From Flavobacteriales bacterium (GTDB lineage Bacteria; Bacteroidota; Bacteroidia; Flavobacteriales_F; PHOS-HE28), in contig JABWBQ010000025.1 of assembly GCA_013360395.1 (NCBI GenBank), positions 1 to 41,785 of the forward strand: a stretch of DNA of 41,785 nt. The letters run 5' to 3'. Below, one piece after another: positions 8,177-16,031 of this stretch. The position numbers were made by a program, and so were the translations under genes. A model generated the notes under the pieces. It made no database searches. It was given only the letters and a program-made list of their open reading frames with translations, and was not told where the DNA came from. How positions within the stretch are numbered: position 1 is the first letter of the stretch; every line of letters starts with the position of its first letter.

Positions 8177-10375
8177 ATGAACCGACCGTTCCGGACCGCG
8201 CTCTTCCTGCTGCTGCTGCCCCTCTTCACCTCGGCCCACGAGGGCATGTGGCTGCCCACCGTGCTGGGCAGCATCCAGGATCGCATGCAGGCCGAAGGGC
8301 TGAAGCTCACCGCCGAGGACATCTATAGCGTCAACAATGGCAGCCTCAAGGACGCCATCGTGCTCTTCGGCGGGGGGTGCACCGCCGAGGTGATCTCCGC
8401 CGAAGGCCTCATTCTCACCAACCACCACTGCGGCTTCGGCGCCATCCAGGAGCACAGCACCGTGGAGCGGGACCTGCTGAAGAACGGCTTCTGGGCGATG
8501 GACCGCTCGCAGGAGCTGCGCAACGCGGGCCTCACCGCCACCTTCATCATCCGGATGGAGGACGTGACGGACCGCATGCTGCAGGCCGTGCCGGCCGGTG
8601 CCGATGAGGCGGCGCGGCAGCAGGCGCTCGGCGCCCGTGGGCAGGAGTTGGCGCGCGAGGCCACGACCGGAAGCCACCACCAGGCCGTGGTGCGGGCCTT
8701 CAACTACGGTCTGCAGTACATCCTCATCGTCAGCGAGGTCTTCCGCGATGTGCGCCTGGTGGGCGCCCCGCCGGGGGCCATCGGCAACTTCGGCGGCGAC
8801 ACGGACAACTGGATGTGGCCGCGGCACACGGGCGACTTCAGCGTTTTCCGGATCTATGCCGACGCCGATGGCCGCCCCGCCGATCCCGCACCGACCAACG
8901 TGCCCTTCAAGCCACGCCACGTGCTGCCCATCAGCATGCAGGGCGTCAAGGAGGGCGATTTCGCCATGATCTTCGGGTTCCCGGGCAACACCCAACGTTA
9001 CCTGCACAGCAGTGCCGTGGCCTACATCACCACCGTGGGCGACCCGCTCCGCATCCGCATGCGCCGGGCAAGCCTGGCGGTGATCGACGGGGCCATGCTC
9101 GCCAGCGACCGCACACGCATCGCCTACGCCGACAAACAGAAGGGCATCAGCAATGCGTACAAGAAATGGATCGGCGAGCTGCGCGGCCTCGAGGAGCTGC
9201 GCACCGTGGACCGCAAGCGGGAACTGGAGGCCACCTATGCCGCGCGTGCAAGGGCGGCAGGGCGCAGCGACCTGCTCGCGGTGCTCGATTCGCTGGAACG
9301 CTGCTACGCCGGGTTCACCGCCCTGGCGAAGGCGCGCGACCTCCACGTGGAGTTCTTCCTGGTGGGGGCCGAGCTTTTCCGCTTCGCCCAGTCCTTCCAC
9401 CAGCTGGCCGATGCCGGCGGCAGGGCCGCGTTGGAGAAGGAGGGCAAACTGAAGCAGGAGATGGAGCGCCTCCGCGCCCGGGCCGCCGCCTTTCACAAGG
9501 ACTTCGATCCTGCCGTGGACCAGCGCGTGCTGCTGGCCCAGTATCCGATCTACCGCGAACATCTTGACCCCGTGCTCGGCCCCGACCTCAGCGACCTGGA
9601 CACACGCTTCAAGGACGCCCGTGCCTGGGCCGAACACGTTTACACGCGCTCCCTCTTCGCCGATGCGTCGGCCTTGGACGCGATCCTCGCCTCCGGCAAT
9701 GCCAAGGCCCTGCGCCGCCTGGACAAGGATCCGGCACTGGCCTTCGCCAGGCGGCTTTCCGAAGCCTATGCCACCCGGGTGAAGCCCGCCTTCGATGCCC
9801 TCGGCCAGCGCATCCAGGTGCACATGCGCGGTTACGTGGGCGGCCTCATCACCCTGTTCCCGGAAAAGGAACACTGGCCCGACGCCAACAGCACCCTGCG
9901 GCTCAGCTACGGCAAGGTGGAAGGCAGCCGCCCGCGGGACGGCATGACCTACGAGCCCTTCACGCATCTGGGCGGAGTGATGGAGAAGTACCGCCCCGGC
10001 GATGCGGAGTTCGAAGTGCCCGCCCGGCTGCGCGAGCTGTACGCCGCCCACGACTTCGGCGCCTATGGCAACACCGACGGCACCATGCCGGTGTGTTTCA
10101 CCTCCAGCCTGCACACCACCGGAGGCAACAGCGGCAGCCCGGTCCTCAACGGCAGGGGCGAGCTCATCGGCATCAACTTCGACCGCAGTTGGGAGAGCAC
10201 CATGAGCGACATCCAGTTCGATCCTGCCAAGTGCCGCAACATCAGCACGGACATCCGCTATGTGCTGTTCGTGATCGACAAGGTGTGCGGGGCCGGTCAC
10301 CTGGTGCAGGAGATGCAGCTGGCCTATCCGCCGAAGGCCCCGGGGTTCCTCATCGACCTGCCGATCCACCGCTGA
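8177..10375 (+). CDS. S46-family dipeptidyl-peptidase (DPP7/DPP11-like)
   Basis: 732 residues, the usual S46 length. The ATG at 8177 opens a signal peptide (MNRPFRTALFLLLLPLFTSA) followed by HEGMWLP, a conserved S46 start of the mature chain. The catalytic His lies in TNHHCGFGAIQ (about His84), the Asp in GGDTDNWMWPRHTGDF (residues 208-220), and the Ser in TTGGNSGSP (Ser652). A mostly helical region (about 300-560) separates the two halves, as in S46 exopeptidases that remove dipeptides from the N-termini of peptides in the periplasm. Eighteen residues after the Ser is Arg670 in FDRSW; in the family this position is Arg in Asp/Glu-specific DPP11 and Gly in DPP7, so an acidic-residue preference is inferred. 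Only 3 bp separate its stop from the next gene. Confidence 0.95.
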   Translation: MNRPFRTALFLLLLPLFTSAHEGMWLPTVLGSIQDRMQAEGLKLTAEDIYSVNNGSLKDAIVLFGGGCTAEVISAEGLILTNHHCGFGAIQEHSTVERDLLKNGFWAMDRSQELRNAGLTATFIIRMEDVTDRMLQAVPAGADEAARQQALGARGQELAREATTGSHHQAVVRAFNYGLQYILIVSEVFRDVRLVGAPPGAIGNFGGDTDNWMWPRHTGDFSVFRIYADADGRPADPAPTNVPFKPRHVLPISMQGVKEGDFAMIFGFPGNTQRYLHSSAVAYITTVGDPLRIRMRRASLAVIDGAMLASDRTRIAYADKQKGISNAYKKWIGELRGLEELRTVDRKRELEATYAARARAAGRSDLLAVLDSLERCYAGFTALAKARDLHVEFFLVGAELFRFAQSFHQLADAGGRAALEKEGKLKQEMERLRARAAAFHKDFDPAVDQRVLLAQYPIYREHLDPVLGPDLSDLDTRFKDARAWAEHVYTRSLFADASALDAILASGNAKALRRLDKDPALAFARRLSEAYATRVKPAFDALGQRIQVHMRGYVGGLITLFPEKEHWPDANSTLRLSYGKVEGSRPRDGMTYEPFTHLGGVMEKYRPGDAEFEVPARLRELYAAHDFGAYGNTDGTMPVCFTSSLHTTGGNSGSPVLNGRGELIGINFDRSWESTMSDIQFDPAKCRNISTDIRYVLFVIDKVCGAGHLVQEMQLAYPPKAPGFLIDLPIHR

Positions 10376-10378
10376 GCC

Positions 10379-10633
10379 ATGACCACCTGGACCGAGCATG
10401 ACGGCAGGCTGGAACGCAGCTTCCGCTTCGCCGACTTCAACGCGGCCTTCGGCTTCATGGTGCGCGTGGCCATGGAGGCCGAACGCATGGGCCATCATCC
10501 CACGTGGACCAACACCTGGGACCGTGTGCATGTGGTCCTCACCACGCACGACGCCGGCAACGTGGTGACCGCGAAGGACCGTGCCCTGGCCGAAGTGATG
10601 GACCGCATCGCGGCCGCGATGGGCGCGCGCTGA
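10379..10633 (+). CDS. 4a-hydroxytetrahydrobiopterin (pterin-4-alpha-carbinolamine) dehydratase
   Basis: 84 residues, short but typical for a bacterial PCD. It dehydrates 4a-hydroxytetrahydropterin during cofactor recycling by aromatic amino acid hydroxylases. The family signature is complete: EAERMGHHPTW (His39, His40), VHVVLTTHD (His57) and VVTAKDRALA near the C-terminus. There is no signal peptide, so it is cytoplasmic. Its ATG follows the S46 stop by 3 bp, so the two are probably co-transcribed, though no functional link is evident. No hydroxylase partner is visible in the window, so its physiological substrate here cannot be stated. A strong hairpin follows at 10693. Confidence 0.95.
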   Translation: MTTWTEHDGRLERSFRFADFNAAFGFMVRVAMEAERMGHHPTWTNTWDRVHVVLTTHDAGNVVTAKDRALAEVMDRIAAAMGAR

Positions 10634-10692
10634 TCGGCGGGACGCCGCAGGTCCCGAGGATCGTCATCGGGCCGGCCGGGCGCACCGGTAAA

Positions 10693-10722
10693 GAACAAGC
10701 CCGGCCGGGGCCGGGCTTGTTC
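10693..10722. terminator. Perfect 13-bp stem hairpin between convergent genes
   Basis: GAACAAGCCCGGC (10693-10705), loop CGGG, then the exact complement GCCGGGCTTGTTC (10710-10722). It lies between the stop of the PCD gene (plus, 10633) and the stop of the DUF1573 gene (minus, 10740). No T-tract follows on either strand. By position it is probably a bidirectional terminator or 3'-end stabiliser. Confidence 0.8.
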
Positions 10723-10739
10723 GCATGGGGAAATGAGGC

Positions 10740-11282
10740 TCAGCCGACCTTCTGCACGTTGGCCTTGATGCGCAGGGTGGTCTGCTTGGGCTCCGTGTTG
10801 GCCGTCACCGTCACGGTCTTGTTCTGCTGGTTCTCCTGCTTGCCGGGCTTGTACACCACTTCGATCTGGCCGGTGGCGCCCGGAGCGATGGGCTCCTTGG
10901 GGTAGTTGGGCACGGTGCAACCGCAGCTGCCCTGCGCATTCTCGATCAGCAGGGGCTCCTTGCCGGTGTTGGTGAAGGAGAACACATACTTGTTCTCCGA
11001 GTCCTGCTTGATGTTGCCGAAGTCGTGCTCGTAGCTGGCGAAGCTCACCGTGGTCTTGGGCCGGTTGTCGATGGCCGCCTGGGCCTGCTGGGCCAGGGGG
11101 TCGAAGGCCTTGGCATCGGTGGCCGGGTTGGTCAGGGTGGCGGGCTTGGCGGCGGAGGCAACACTGCTGGCGGTGCTGGCGGTGGCCTCGGCGGTCGGGG
11201 CGGTGCCGGTGCCGCGAACGGCCATGAAGATCAGCGTGCCGGCGATCACGGCCAGCAGGGCGATCTTGATCGTCTCTTTCAT
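10740..11282 (-). CDS. DUF1573 domain-containing envelope protein
   Basis: 180 residues. MKETIKIALLAVIAGTLIFM is a membrane anchor or uncleaved signal. It is followed by an Ala/Thr/Ser-rich low-complexity stretch (residues 27-75) that probably spans the periplasmic or wall space. Residues about 80-178 are the DUF1573 beta-sandwich, with HDFGNIKQ near its start, FTNTGKEPLLI, the conserved GSCGCTVPNYPKEPIAPG and a terminal strand. Proteins of this family are widespread in Bacteroidota; their molecular role is not established and none is claimed here. It has a good -7-like element of its own at 11317. Its 3' end faces the PCD gene across a hairpin. Confidence 0.9.
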   Translation of the reverse strand: MKETIKIALLAVIAGTLIFMAVRGTGTAPTAEATASTASSVASAAKPATLTNPATDAKAFDPLAQQAQAAIDNRPKTTVSFASYEHDFGNIKQDSENKYVFSFTNTGKEPLLIENAQGSCGCTVPNYPKEPIAPGATGQIEVVYKPGKQENQQNKTVTVTANTEPKQTTLRIKANVQKVG

Positions 11283-11316
11283 CGCTCCAGGGATTTTGTT
11301 GGTCTGTATGGGGCCG

Positions 11317-11324
11317 CGAAAATA
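11317..11324 (-). promoter_or_regulatory. Putative -7 element (TATTTTCG) for the DUF1573 gene
   Basis: TATTTTCG on the minus strand differs from TAnnTTTG by one base and ends 34 nt before the ATG at 11282. No TTTG was found at the expected -33 distance. Confidence 0.45.
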
Positions 11325-11351
11325 GGGATGTGACGCCCGCGGGGGAAGGCC

Positions 11352-11366
11352 TTAACGATCCGTTAA
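11352..11366. repeat. Inverted repeat TTAACG-atc-CGTTAA
   Basis: A perfect 6-bp palindrome with a 3-bp spacer in the 112-bp gap between the S41 peptidase stop (11395) and the DUF1573 start (11282). It lies about 28 bp upstream of the DUF1573 -7-like element, so it could be an operator. It may also be chance. It is AT-rich in an otherwise GC-rich region. Confidence 0.35.
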
Positions 11367-11394
11367 CAGCACGGGTCGCGGGTCTGCCGTGCGC

Positions 11395-13014
11395 TCAGGG
11401 CCGGCGCGCCAGGCCCATGCGTTCGTACGTGTCGCCCTGCAAAGCCTCCAGCGCCTTGCGGTAGCTGCTGTCGATGGGATTGTCCGCGTTGACGGCCTGC
11501 CAGTAGGCCGAGGTGTCCCACAGGTCGCGGGCCAGCAGGGCCTTGAGCCGCAGGGCGATCAACGGTCGCGAAACGGCGAACCCCGCGGCATCGGGCTCCA
11601 CGCCATCGGCCTTGCCGGCCGCCACCAGCCCTTCCAGCAGCGCATCGTCCACCTGATAGCGTTGGATGAAATCCTCCGCCCGCGGGTATTGGCGCAGCAG
11701 GTGCTCGCGCTCGCGGTCCACGTGGGCCAGGGCGAAGGTGTTCAAGGTGCCCTTGCGCACCAGCTTGCCGAAGTATTCCGAGCTCAGGCTGGTGTCGATG
11801 GCCACGAAGATGTCCGGCATGATGCCCCCCCCGCCATAGACCACGCGCTTGTTCATGGTGAAGTACCGCACGGTGTCGGCCACCTCGATGCTGTCGGCGT
11901 GCATGAGCTCGCCCTTGGCCAGGCGTTCCGCGCGCTCCTTGCGGTAGGCCTCCACCCCCTCCTCGTAGGGTTTCTGGATGCATCGGCCGCTGGGCGTGTG
12001 GTAGCGGCTCACGGTGAGCCGGACCGCCGAGCCGTCAGGCAGCATCACCGGGCGCTGCACCAAGCCCTTGCCGAAGCTGCGCCGCCCCACCACCAGCCCG
12101 CGGTCCCAGTCCTGCACCGCACCGCTCACGATCTCGCTTGCGCTGGCGCTGCCTTCGTCCACCAGCACCACCAGCCGCCCCTTCTCGAACCGCCCTTCCC
12201 CGGTGGCGAAGGTGTTCTCCCGCGGGGAGTTCCGTCCCTCGGTGTACACGATCAGTTTGCGGTCGGCCAGGAACTCATCGGCCATCTCGATCGCCGAACG
12301 CAGGTAGCCGCCACCGTTGCCCTGCAGGTCCAGCACCAGGTCCTGCATGCCCTTGGCGCCGAGCGCGTCGAGCTTCTCGCGCAGTTCCTTGGTGGTGGTG
12401 GCGCTGAAGCGGCTCACCTTGATGTAGCCGATGGTGGGCGTGGCCATGTACGCCGCCTCCACACTGTAGATGGGGATCTTGTCCCGTGTGATGGTGAACT
12501 CCAGGGGAGCGGCCTCCCCGCGCCGCAGCACGGTGACGTTCACCTTGGTGCCCTTGCGGCCACGCAGCCTCTTCATCACATCGGCGTTCTTGAAGCCCAC
12601 GCCGGCCACATTGTCGCCGTCGATCCCCGTGATGCGGTCACCAGCGCGGATGCCCAGGCGCTCGCTCGGTCCTCCCGCAATGGCGTCCACCACGTAGATG
12701 GTGTCCTTCACGATGTTGAACTGGATGCCCACCCCCTCGAAGTTGCCCTTCAGCGGTTCGTTCACCTCCTCCAGTTCCTCCTTGGGGATGTAGATGGAGT
12801 GTGGATCGAGCTCTTCCAGCATGGCCACGATGGCGTCCTCCACCAGCTTGTCCTGGTCCACGCTGTCCACATACATGCGGTCGATGTGGTAGAGCAGCGC
12901 CTCGAGCTTGCTGGCCGGGGAGGGCTTGGGGGCCTGGGCCATGACCGGCAGGCCGGTGATCAGCAGGGTGGCCACGAGCGTTGCCAGGGTGCGGGTCGGA
13001 AGGGGAGGGTGCAT
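11395..13014 (-). CDS. S41 C-terminal processing peptidase (Ctp/Prc-like)
   Basis: 539 residues. The ATG at 13014 begins MHPPLPTRTLATLVATLLITG, a signal peptide ending at AQA; a TTG two codons upstream is less likely. Order: an N-terminal helical segment (about 30-90), a PDZ domain (about 95-180; GVGIQFN, LGIRAGDRITGIDG), then the S41 fold. The catalytic Ser is Ser291 in GSASASEI and the general-base Lys is Lys316 in RSFGKGLVQ, the same 25-residue spacing as in E. coli Tsp. The strand motif DLQGNGGGYL is also present. This is a periplasmic protease that degrades or trims proteins from their C-termini. It is the third gene of a PBP1C-MORN-S41 unit and may regulate peptidoglycan enzymes, which is inferred from context. 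Confidence 0.95.
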   Translation of the reverse strand: MHPPLPTRTLATLVATLLITGLPVMAQAPKPSPASKLEALLYHIDRMYVDSVDQDKLVEDAIVAMLEELDPHSIYIPKEELEEVNEPLKGNFEGVGIQFNIVKDTIYVVDAIAGGPSERLGIRAGDRITGIDGDNVAGVGFKNADVMKRLRGRKGTKVNVTVLRRGEAAPLEFTITRDKIPIYSVEAAYMATPTIGYIKVSRFSATTTKELREKLDALGAKGMQDLVLDLQGNGGGYLRSAIEMADEFLADRKLIVYTEGRNSPRENTFATGEGRFEKGRLVVLVDEGSASASEIVSGAVQDWDRGLVVGRRSFGKGLVQRPVMLPDGSAVRLTVSRYHTPSGRCIQKPYEEGVEAYRKERAERLAKGELMHADSIEVADTVRYFTMNKRVVYGGGGIMPDIFVAIDTSLSSEYFGKLVRKGTLNTFALAHVDREREHLLRQYPRAEDFIQRYQVDDALLEGLVAAGKADGVEPDAAGFAVSRPLIALRLKALLARDLWDTSAYWQAVNADNPIDSSYRKALEALQGDTYERMGLARRP

Positions 13015-13058
13015 TGCCAATGGAACGCGGTTGGGGGTTCAGGAGTTGCCTGCGGGGC

Positions 13059-13598
13059 TCAACGTCCGGCGGCTTTGATGCCCAGGAAACGATACCGGCT
13101 CCCCTGGAGGAGCTTGCCTTTGTACCACTTCTCCACCCGGGCCAGGCGACCGTTCTCGTAATACCGCCACCGGCCATGGGGCACGCCATCCTTGTACTGC
13201 CCCACGATCCCCTTGTCGCGGAAGGCCCAGGTGCCCTCGCGCAACCCCGCGCGGTATTGTCCTTTCAGCACGATCCGGCCCTGCTCGTCGAACTCGGTCC
13301 AGTCGCCGTGCAGCGAGCCCCAGCCGTACACGGCGAAGATCAGGGGGCGCCCGTCGGGGAAGTAAGCGCGGTACACGCCGCTGGGCTTGCCGCGTTTGTA
13401 GCTCACGGTGCAGGCCGTGCGCGTGGTGTCGAAGGCGAAACGGCTGGTGCGCACGAAGGCCACCGTGTCGCGCAGGGGCTCATGCACCAAGGGGAAGGCG
13501 TACACCGTGTCGCCCGAAGGGATGTAGAGCGTGTCCGGCTGGGCCCGGAGGGCACCGGCAAGGGCGAGGATCAGCAGGACGATCGGCAGGCGGTTCAT
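13059..13598 (-). CDS. Secreted MORN-repeat (YwqK-like) protein
   Basis: 179 residues with a signal peptide (MNRLPIVLLILALAGALRAQ). Residues about 70-165 contain MORN-type repeats of the GxYRAYFPDGRPL, GDWTEFDEQGRIVLKGQYRAGLREG and GRWRYYENGRLARVEKWYKGKL pattern. Its ATG overlaps the stop codon of the PBP1C gene by 4 bp (13595-13598), so translation is probably coupled. Such proteins are common in Bacteroidota and are often labelled antitoxin YwqK, but the signal peptide makes an intracellular antitoxin role unlikely. Co-expression with a cell-wall synthase suggests an envelope role, which is inference. 44 bp separate it from the S41 gene, and I see no promoter there. Confidence 0.85.
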   Translation of the reverse strand: MNRLPIVLLILALAGALRAQPDTLYIPSGDTVYAFPLVHEPLRDTVAFVRTSRFAFDTTRTACTVSYKRGKPSGVYRAYFPDGRPLIFAVYGWGSLHGDWTEFDEQGRIVLKGQYRAGLREGTWAFRDKGIVGQYKDGVPHGRWRYYENGRLARVEKWYKGKLLQGSRYRFLGIKAAGR

Positions 13599-15952
13599 CG
13601 GTCGGGCCCCGGATAGGCCACCCGGAAACGGACCGTGACGGACCGGCCCTCGGTGTCGGACAAAGTTAGTTGATGCGGACCCGGAGCCAGGGGCAGGGCC
13701 GTGCGATGGACGTGGCGGGTGGTGGTGAGGTAGCGCCCATCGGCATGCCAGTGGATCACGGCGCCGGCCTCGCGGTGGGCGGCTTCGGCCACCACACTTC
13801 CCCGGCGGCCGTCCAGTTCACGGGCCAGCACCACCACCGAGCCGGGTTCGGGATACACCACTTCGAGCAGGTCCTCCACATCGTCCCCGGCGGTGCCGGG
13901 CAGGGGCGGGGGCAGGCGGCGGTACAGGGGGTCGAGCGGGGCGTGGTAGGCCTCCATGGCGGGGGGCAGCACGAACCAGGGGCGGGGCATGCCCCCGGCG
14001 TGTGCCGGAGCGCGGTGGGCGCCGTCGGCCGTGCACCATACGATGCGGTGGTAGGGGCAGGGCGGGGTGGCGAGCCCCGATCGCGGGATGGGCACGGTGT
14101 CCACTTCCGGGCAGGCGGCCTGGGCCCGGTGCCCGCTGCGGCGGCACACGGGCCAGCGCACCAGCAGGTCGTGGGGCGGTTGCGGTGGGGGGCCGTCCTC
14201 CACCAGGCCGAAGAGCTCGAACAGGACCGGGGCCGCCACGCGACCGCCGGTGAGCCCGGGGCGCCCCTCCCCATCGGCGTTGCCGCACCACACCCCGATG
14301 GCATGCCGGCCGTTGACGCCCACGGCCCACGCATCGCGATGCCCGTAGCTGGTGCCGGTCTTCCAGGCGATGCGCCGCGCTCCGGCGAACCGCTGCCAGC
14401 CGGCCTCCTCCGGCGGGCGGGCCACATGGGTGAGGGCCTCCAAGGCGAAGTGCGCCCCGGAGGCCGTGAGCGGGGAGGGGCCCGACCACCCGGCATGCCC
14501 TTGCAGCACCGTGGGTGTGCGCACCGTCCGGGCCTGGTCCGCCACCGAGCGGCCGTGGTCCGCGCGCACCCGGGCCAGGCTCGCATAGGCACCGGTGATC
14601 TCCAGCAGGCTGGTCTCGCCACCGCCCAGGATCAGGCTCAGGCCGTAGTGCCCGGCAGGGCGGTCCAGGCCCTCGATCCCCAGCGCGCGGAACAAGGCCA
14701 GCGAACGGTCGATGCCATGCTGGCGCAGGGCGCGCACGGCCGGCACGTTCAGCGAACGGGCCAGCGCGGCCGATGCGGGGACGGCACCCAGGTAACGCCC
14801 GTCGTAGTTGCCCGGGGCGAAGCCGTCGTAGTGCACGGGCAGGTCGGCCACCAGCATGTCCGGCAGCAGTTCCCCGGCATCGAGCTGCGCGGCATGGAGG
14901 AACGGCTTGAGCAGGCTGCCGGTGCTACGCCGCGCCTGCACCAGGTCCACCTGGCCCCCGTCCTGTGGTCCTGCACCGGGCGCGTTGCCCACGTAGGCCA
15001 GCACCTCGCCGGTGGCGATGTCCACCACCACGGCGGCGGCGTTCATGATGCGTTCGGTCCGCAGGCGTGCGGCGTGACGGGCCACCACGGCCGTGGCGCG
15101 TTCCTGCAGGGAGGCCGACAGCGTGGTGCGCAGGCTGCCGGTGTGGTCGCGGCCCAAGGTGGCCAACAGATGCGGGGCCCGGTCGGGCAGGCGCAGAGGG
15201 GCCTCGGGCAGGGGCTCTTCGCGGGCCAGCGACCATTCCAGCGGGGTGAGGAGGCCGTCGGCCAGCAGACGGTCCAGGAGCCGGTCGCGTTTGGTGCGCA
15301 GCGACCCGCGTCGGCGCCCGGGATGCACCAGCGCCGGGGCGTTGGGCAACACGGCCAGCGTGGCCGCCTCGGCCCAGCTGAGCTGCTGCGGGCCGTGACC
15401 GAAATAGCGCCAGCACGCGGCTTCCAGGCCCACCACGTTGCCGCCGAATGGGGCGTTGGCCGCATACAGGCCCATCAGCTCGTCCTTGCTGTAACGCAGC
15501 TCCAGGCCCACCGCCAGGGCCATGTCCAGGAGCTTGTTGCCCACCGTGCGCGGCCCGCCGCGCACCATCCGGGCCACCTGCATGGTGAGGGTGCTGCCCC
15601 CGCTCACCACGCGGCCGGCCCGCAGGTTGATCCACAGCGCACGCATCAGGGCCACCGGGTTGATGCCGGGATGCCGGCGGAAGTGCCGGTCCTCGTAGCG
15701 GATCAGGCAGACGGCGAAACGCGGGTCGGGCGCCGTGGGCCCAGGCTCCAGCCGCCACTGCCCATCGGCCGCGACGCGGGCACCCAGCAACCGTCCCTCC
15801 TGGTCCAACAACGCCACCGACCGTTCCGCCGTGAAGAGCGGCCTGCCGCCCCAGACCCAACAGGCCGACAGGCCCACGAGGATGGCGACGAGCGCACGGC
15901 CCGTCCATGTTCGGAACTTCCCGGACAACCGCCGGGGCGGGGATGCCGTCAT
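13595..15952 (-). CDS. pbpC: Penicillin-binding protein 1C (bifunctional transglycosylase/transpeptidase)
   Basis: 785 residues, as expected for PBP1C. There is one N-terminal membrane anchor (residues about 18-36). The GT51 glycosyltransferase (about 60-230) has the catalytic Glu87 in YEDRHFRRHPG, plus SGGSTLTMQVARM and KDELMGLYAANAPFGGN. The transpeptidase (about 290-560) has Ser346-x-x-Lys349 in STGSLLKPF and Lys531-Thr-Gly-Thr in WKTGTSYGHRDAWAVG. A C-terminal BiPBP_C-like beta domain follows (about 690-785). It polymerises and potentially cross-links peptidoglycan at the inner membrane. In many bacteria pbpC sits next to an alpha-2-macroglobulin gene; here that gene is on the same strand at 21210-26774 but separated by plus-strand genes. 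No clear -7 element was seen before the ATG. Confidence 0.95.
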   Translation of the reverse strand: MTASPPRRLSGKFRTWTGRALVAILVGLSACWVWGGRPLFTAERSVALLDQEGRLLGARVAADGQWRLEPGPTAPDPRFAVCLIRYEDRHFRRHPGINPVALMRALWINLRAGRVVSGGSTLTMQVARMVRGGPRTVGNKLLDMALAVGLELRYSKDELMGLYAANAPFGGNVVGLEAACWRYFGHGPQQLSWAEAATLAVLPNAPALVHPGRRRGSLRTKRDRLLDRLLADGLLTPLEWSLAREEPLPEAPLRLPDRAPHLLATLGRDHTGSLRTTLSASLQERATAVVARHAARLRTERIMNAAAVVVDIATGEVLAYVGNAPGAGPQDGGQVDLVQARRSTGSLLKPFLHAAQLDAGELLPDMLVADLPVHYDGFAPGNYDGRYLGAVPASAALARSLNVPAVRALRQHGIDRSLALFRALGIEGLDRPAGHYGLSLILGGGETSLLEITGAYASLARVRADHGRSVADQARTVRTPTVLQGHAGWSGPSPLTASGAHFALEALTHVARPPEEAGWQRFAGARRIAWKTGTSYGHRDAWAVGVNGRHAIGVWCGNADGEGRPGLTGGRVAAPVLFELFGLVEDGPPPQPPHDLLVRWPVCRRSGHRAQAACPEVDTVPIPRSGLATPPCPYHRIVWCTADGAHRAPAHAGGMPRPWFVLPPAMEAYHAPLDPLYRRLPPPLPGTAGDDVEDLLEVVYPEPGSVVVLARELDGRRGSVVAEAAHREAGAVIHWHADGRYLTTTRHVHRTALPLAPGPHQLTLSDTEGRSVTVRFRVAYPGPDR

Positions 15953-16004
15953 CGATTACGGAACACGGTGGGCCCGAAGATCCGTCGATGTTCCGAGGGA
16001 ACCT

Positions 16005-16012
16005 TATCTTCG
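16005..16012 (+). promoter_or_regulatory. Putative -7 element (TATCTTCG) for the CHU_C-type protein
   Basis: TATCTTCG, one mismatch from TAnnTTTG, ends 19 nt before the ATG at 16032. It lies in the 79-bp divergent gap with pbpC. No good -33 TTTG was seen. Confidence 0.45.
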
Positions 16013-16031
16013 ACCGCCTGAACGAACCGCA

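Noticed and set aside
562-8328. Two long plus-strand open frames (562-3000 and 3004-8328) opposite the two giant secreted proteins
   Set aside because: They are low-complexity mirror translations of repeat-rich minus-strand genes; no start context or domain supports them.
13059-13598. Toxin-antitoxin interpretation of the MORN/YwqK-like gene
   Set aside because: The product carries a signal peptide and no toxin gene is adjacent; the neighbours are cell-wall and protease genes.
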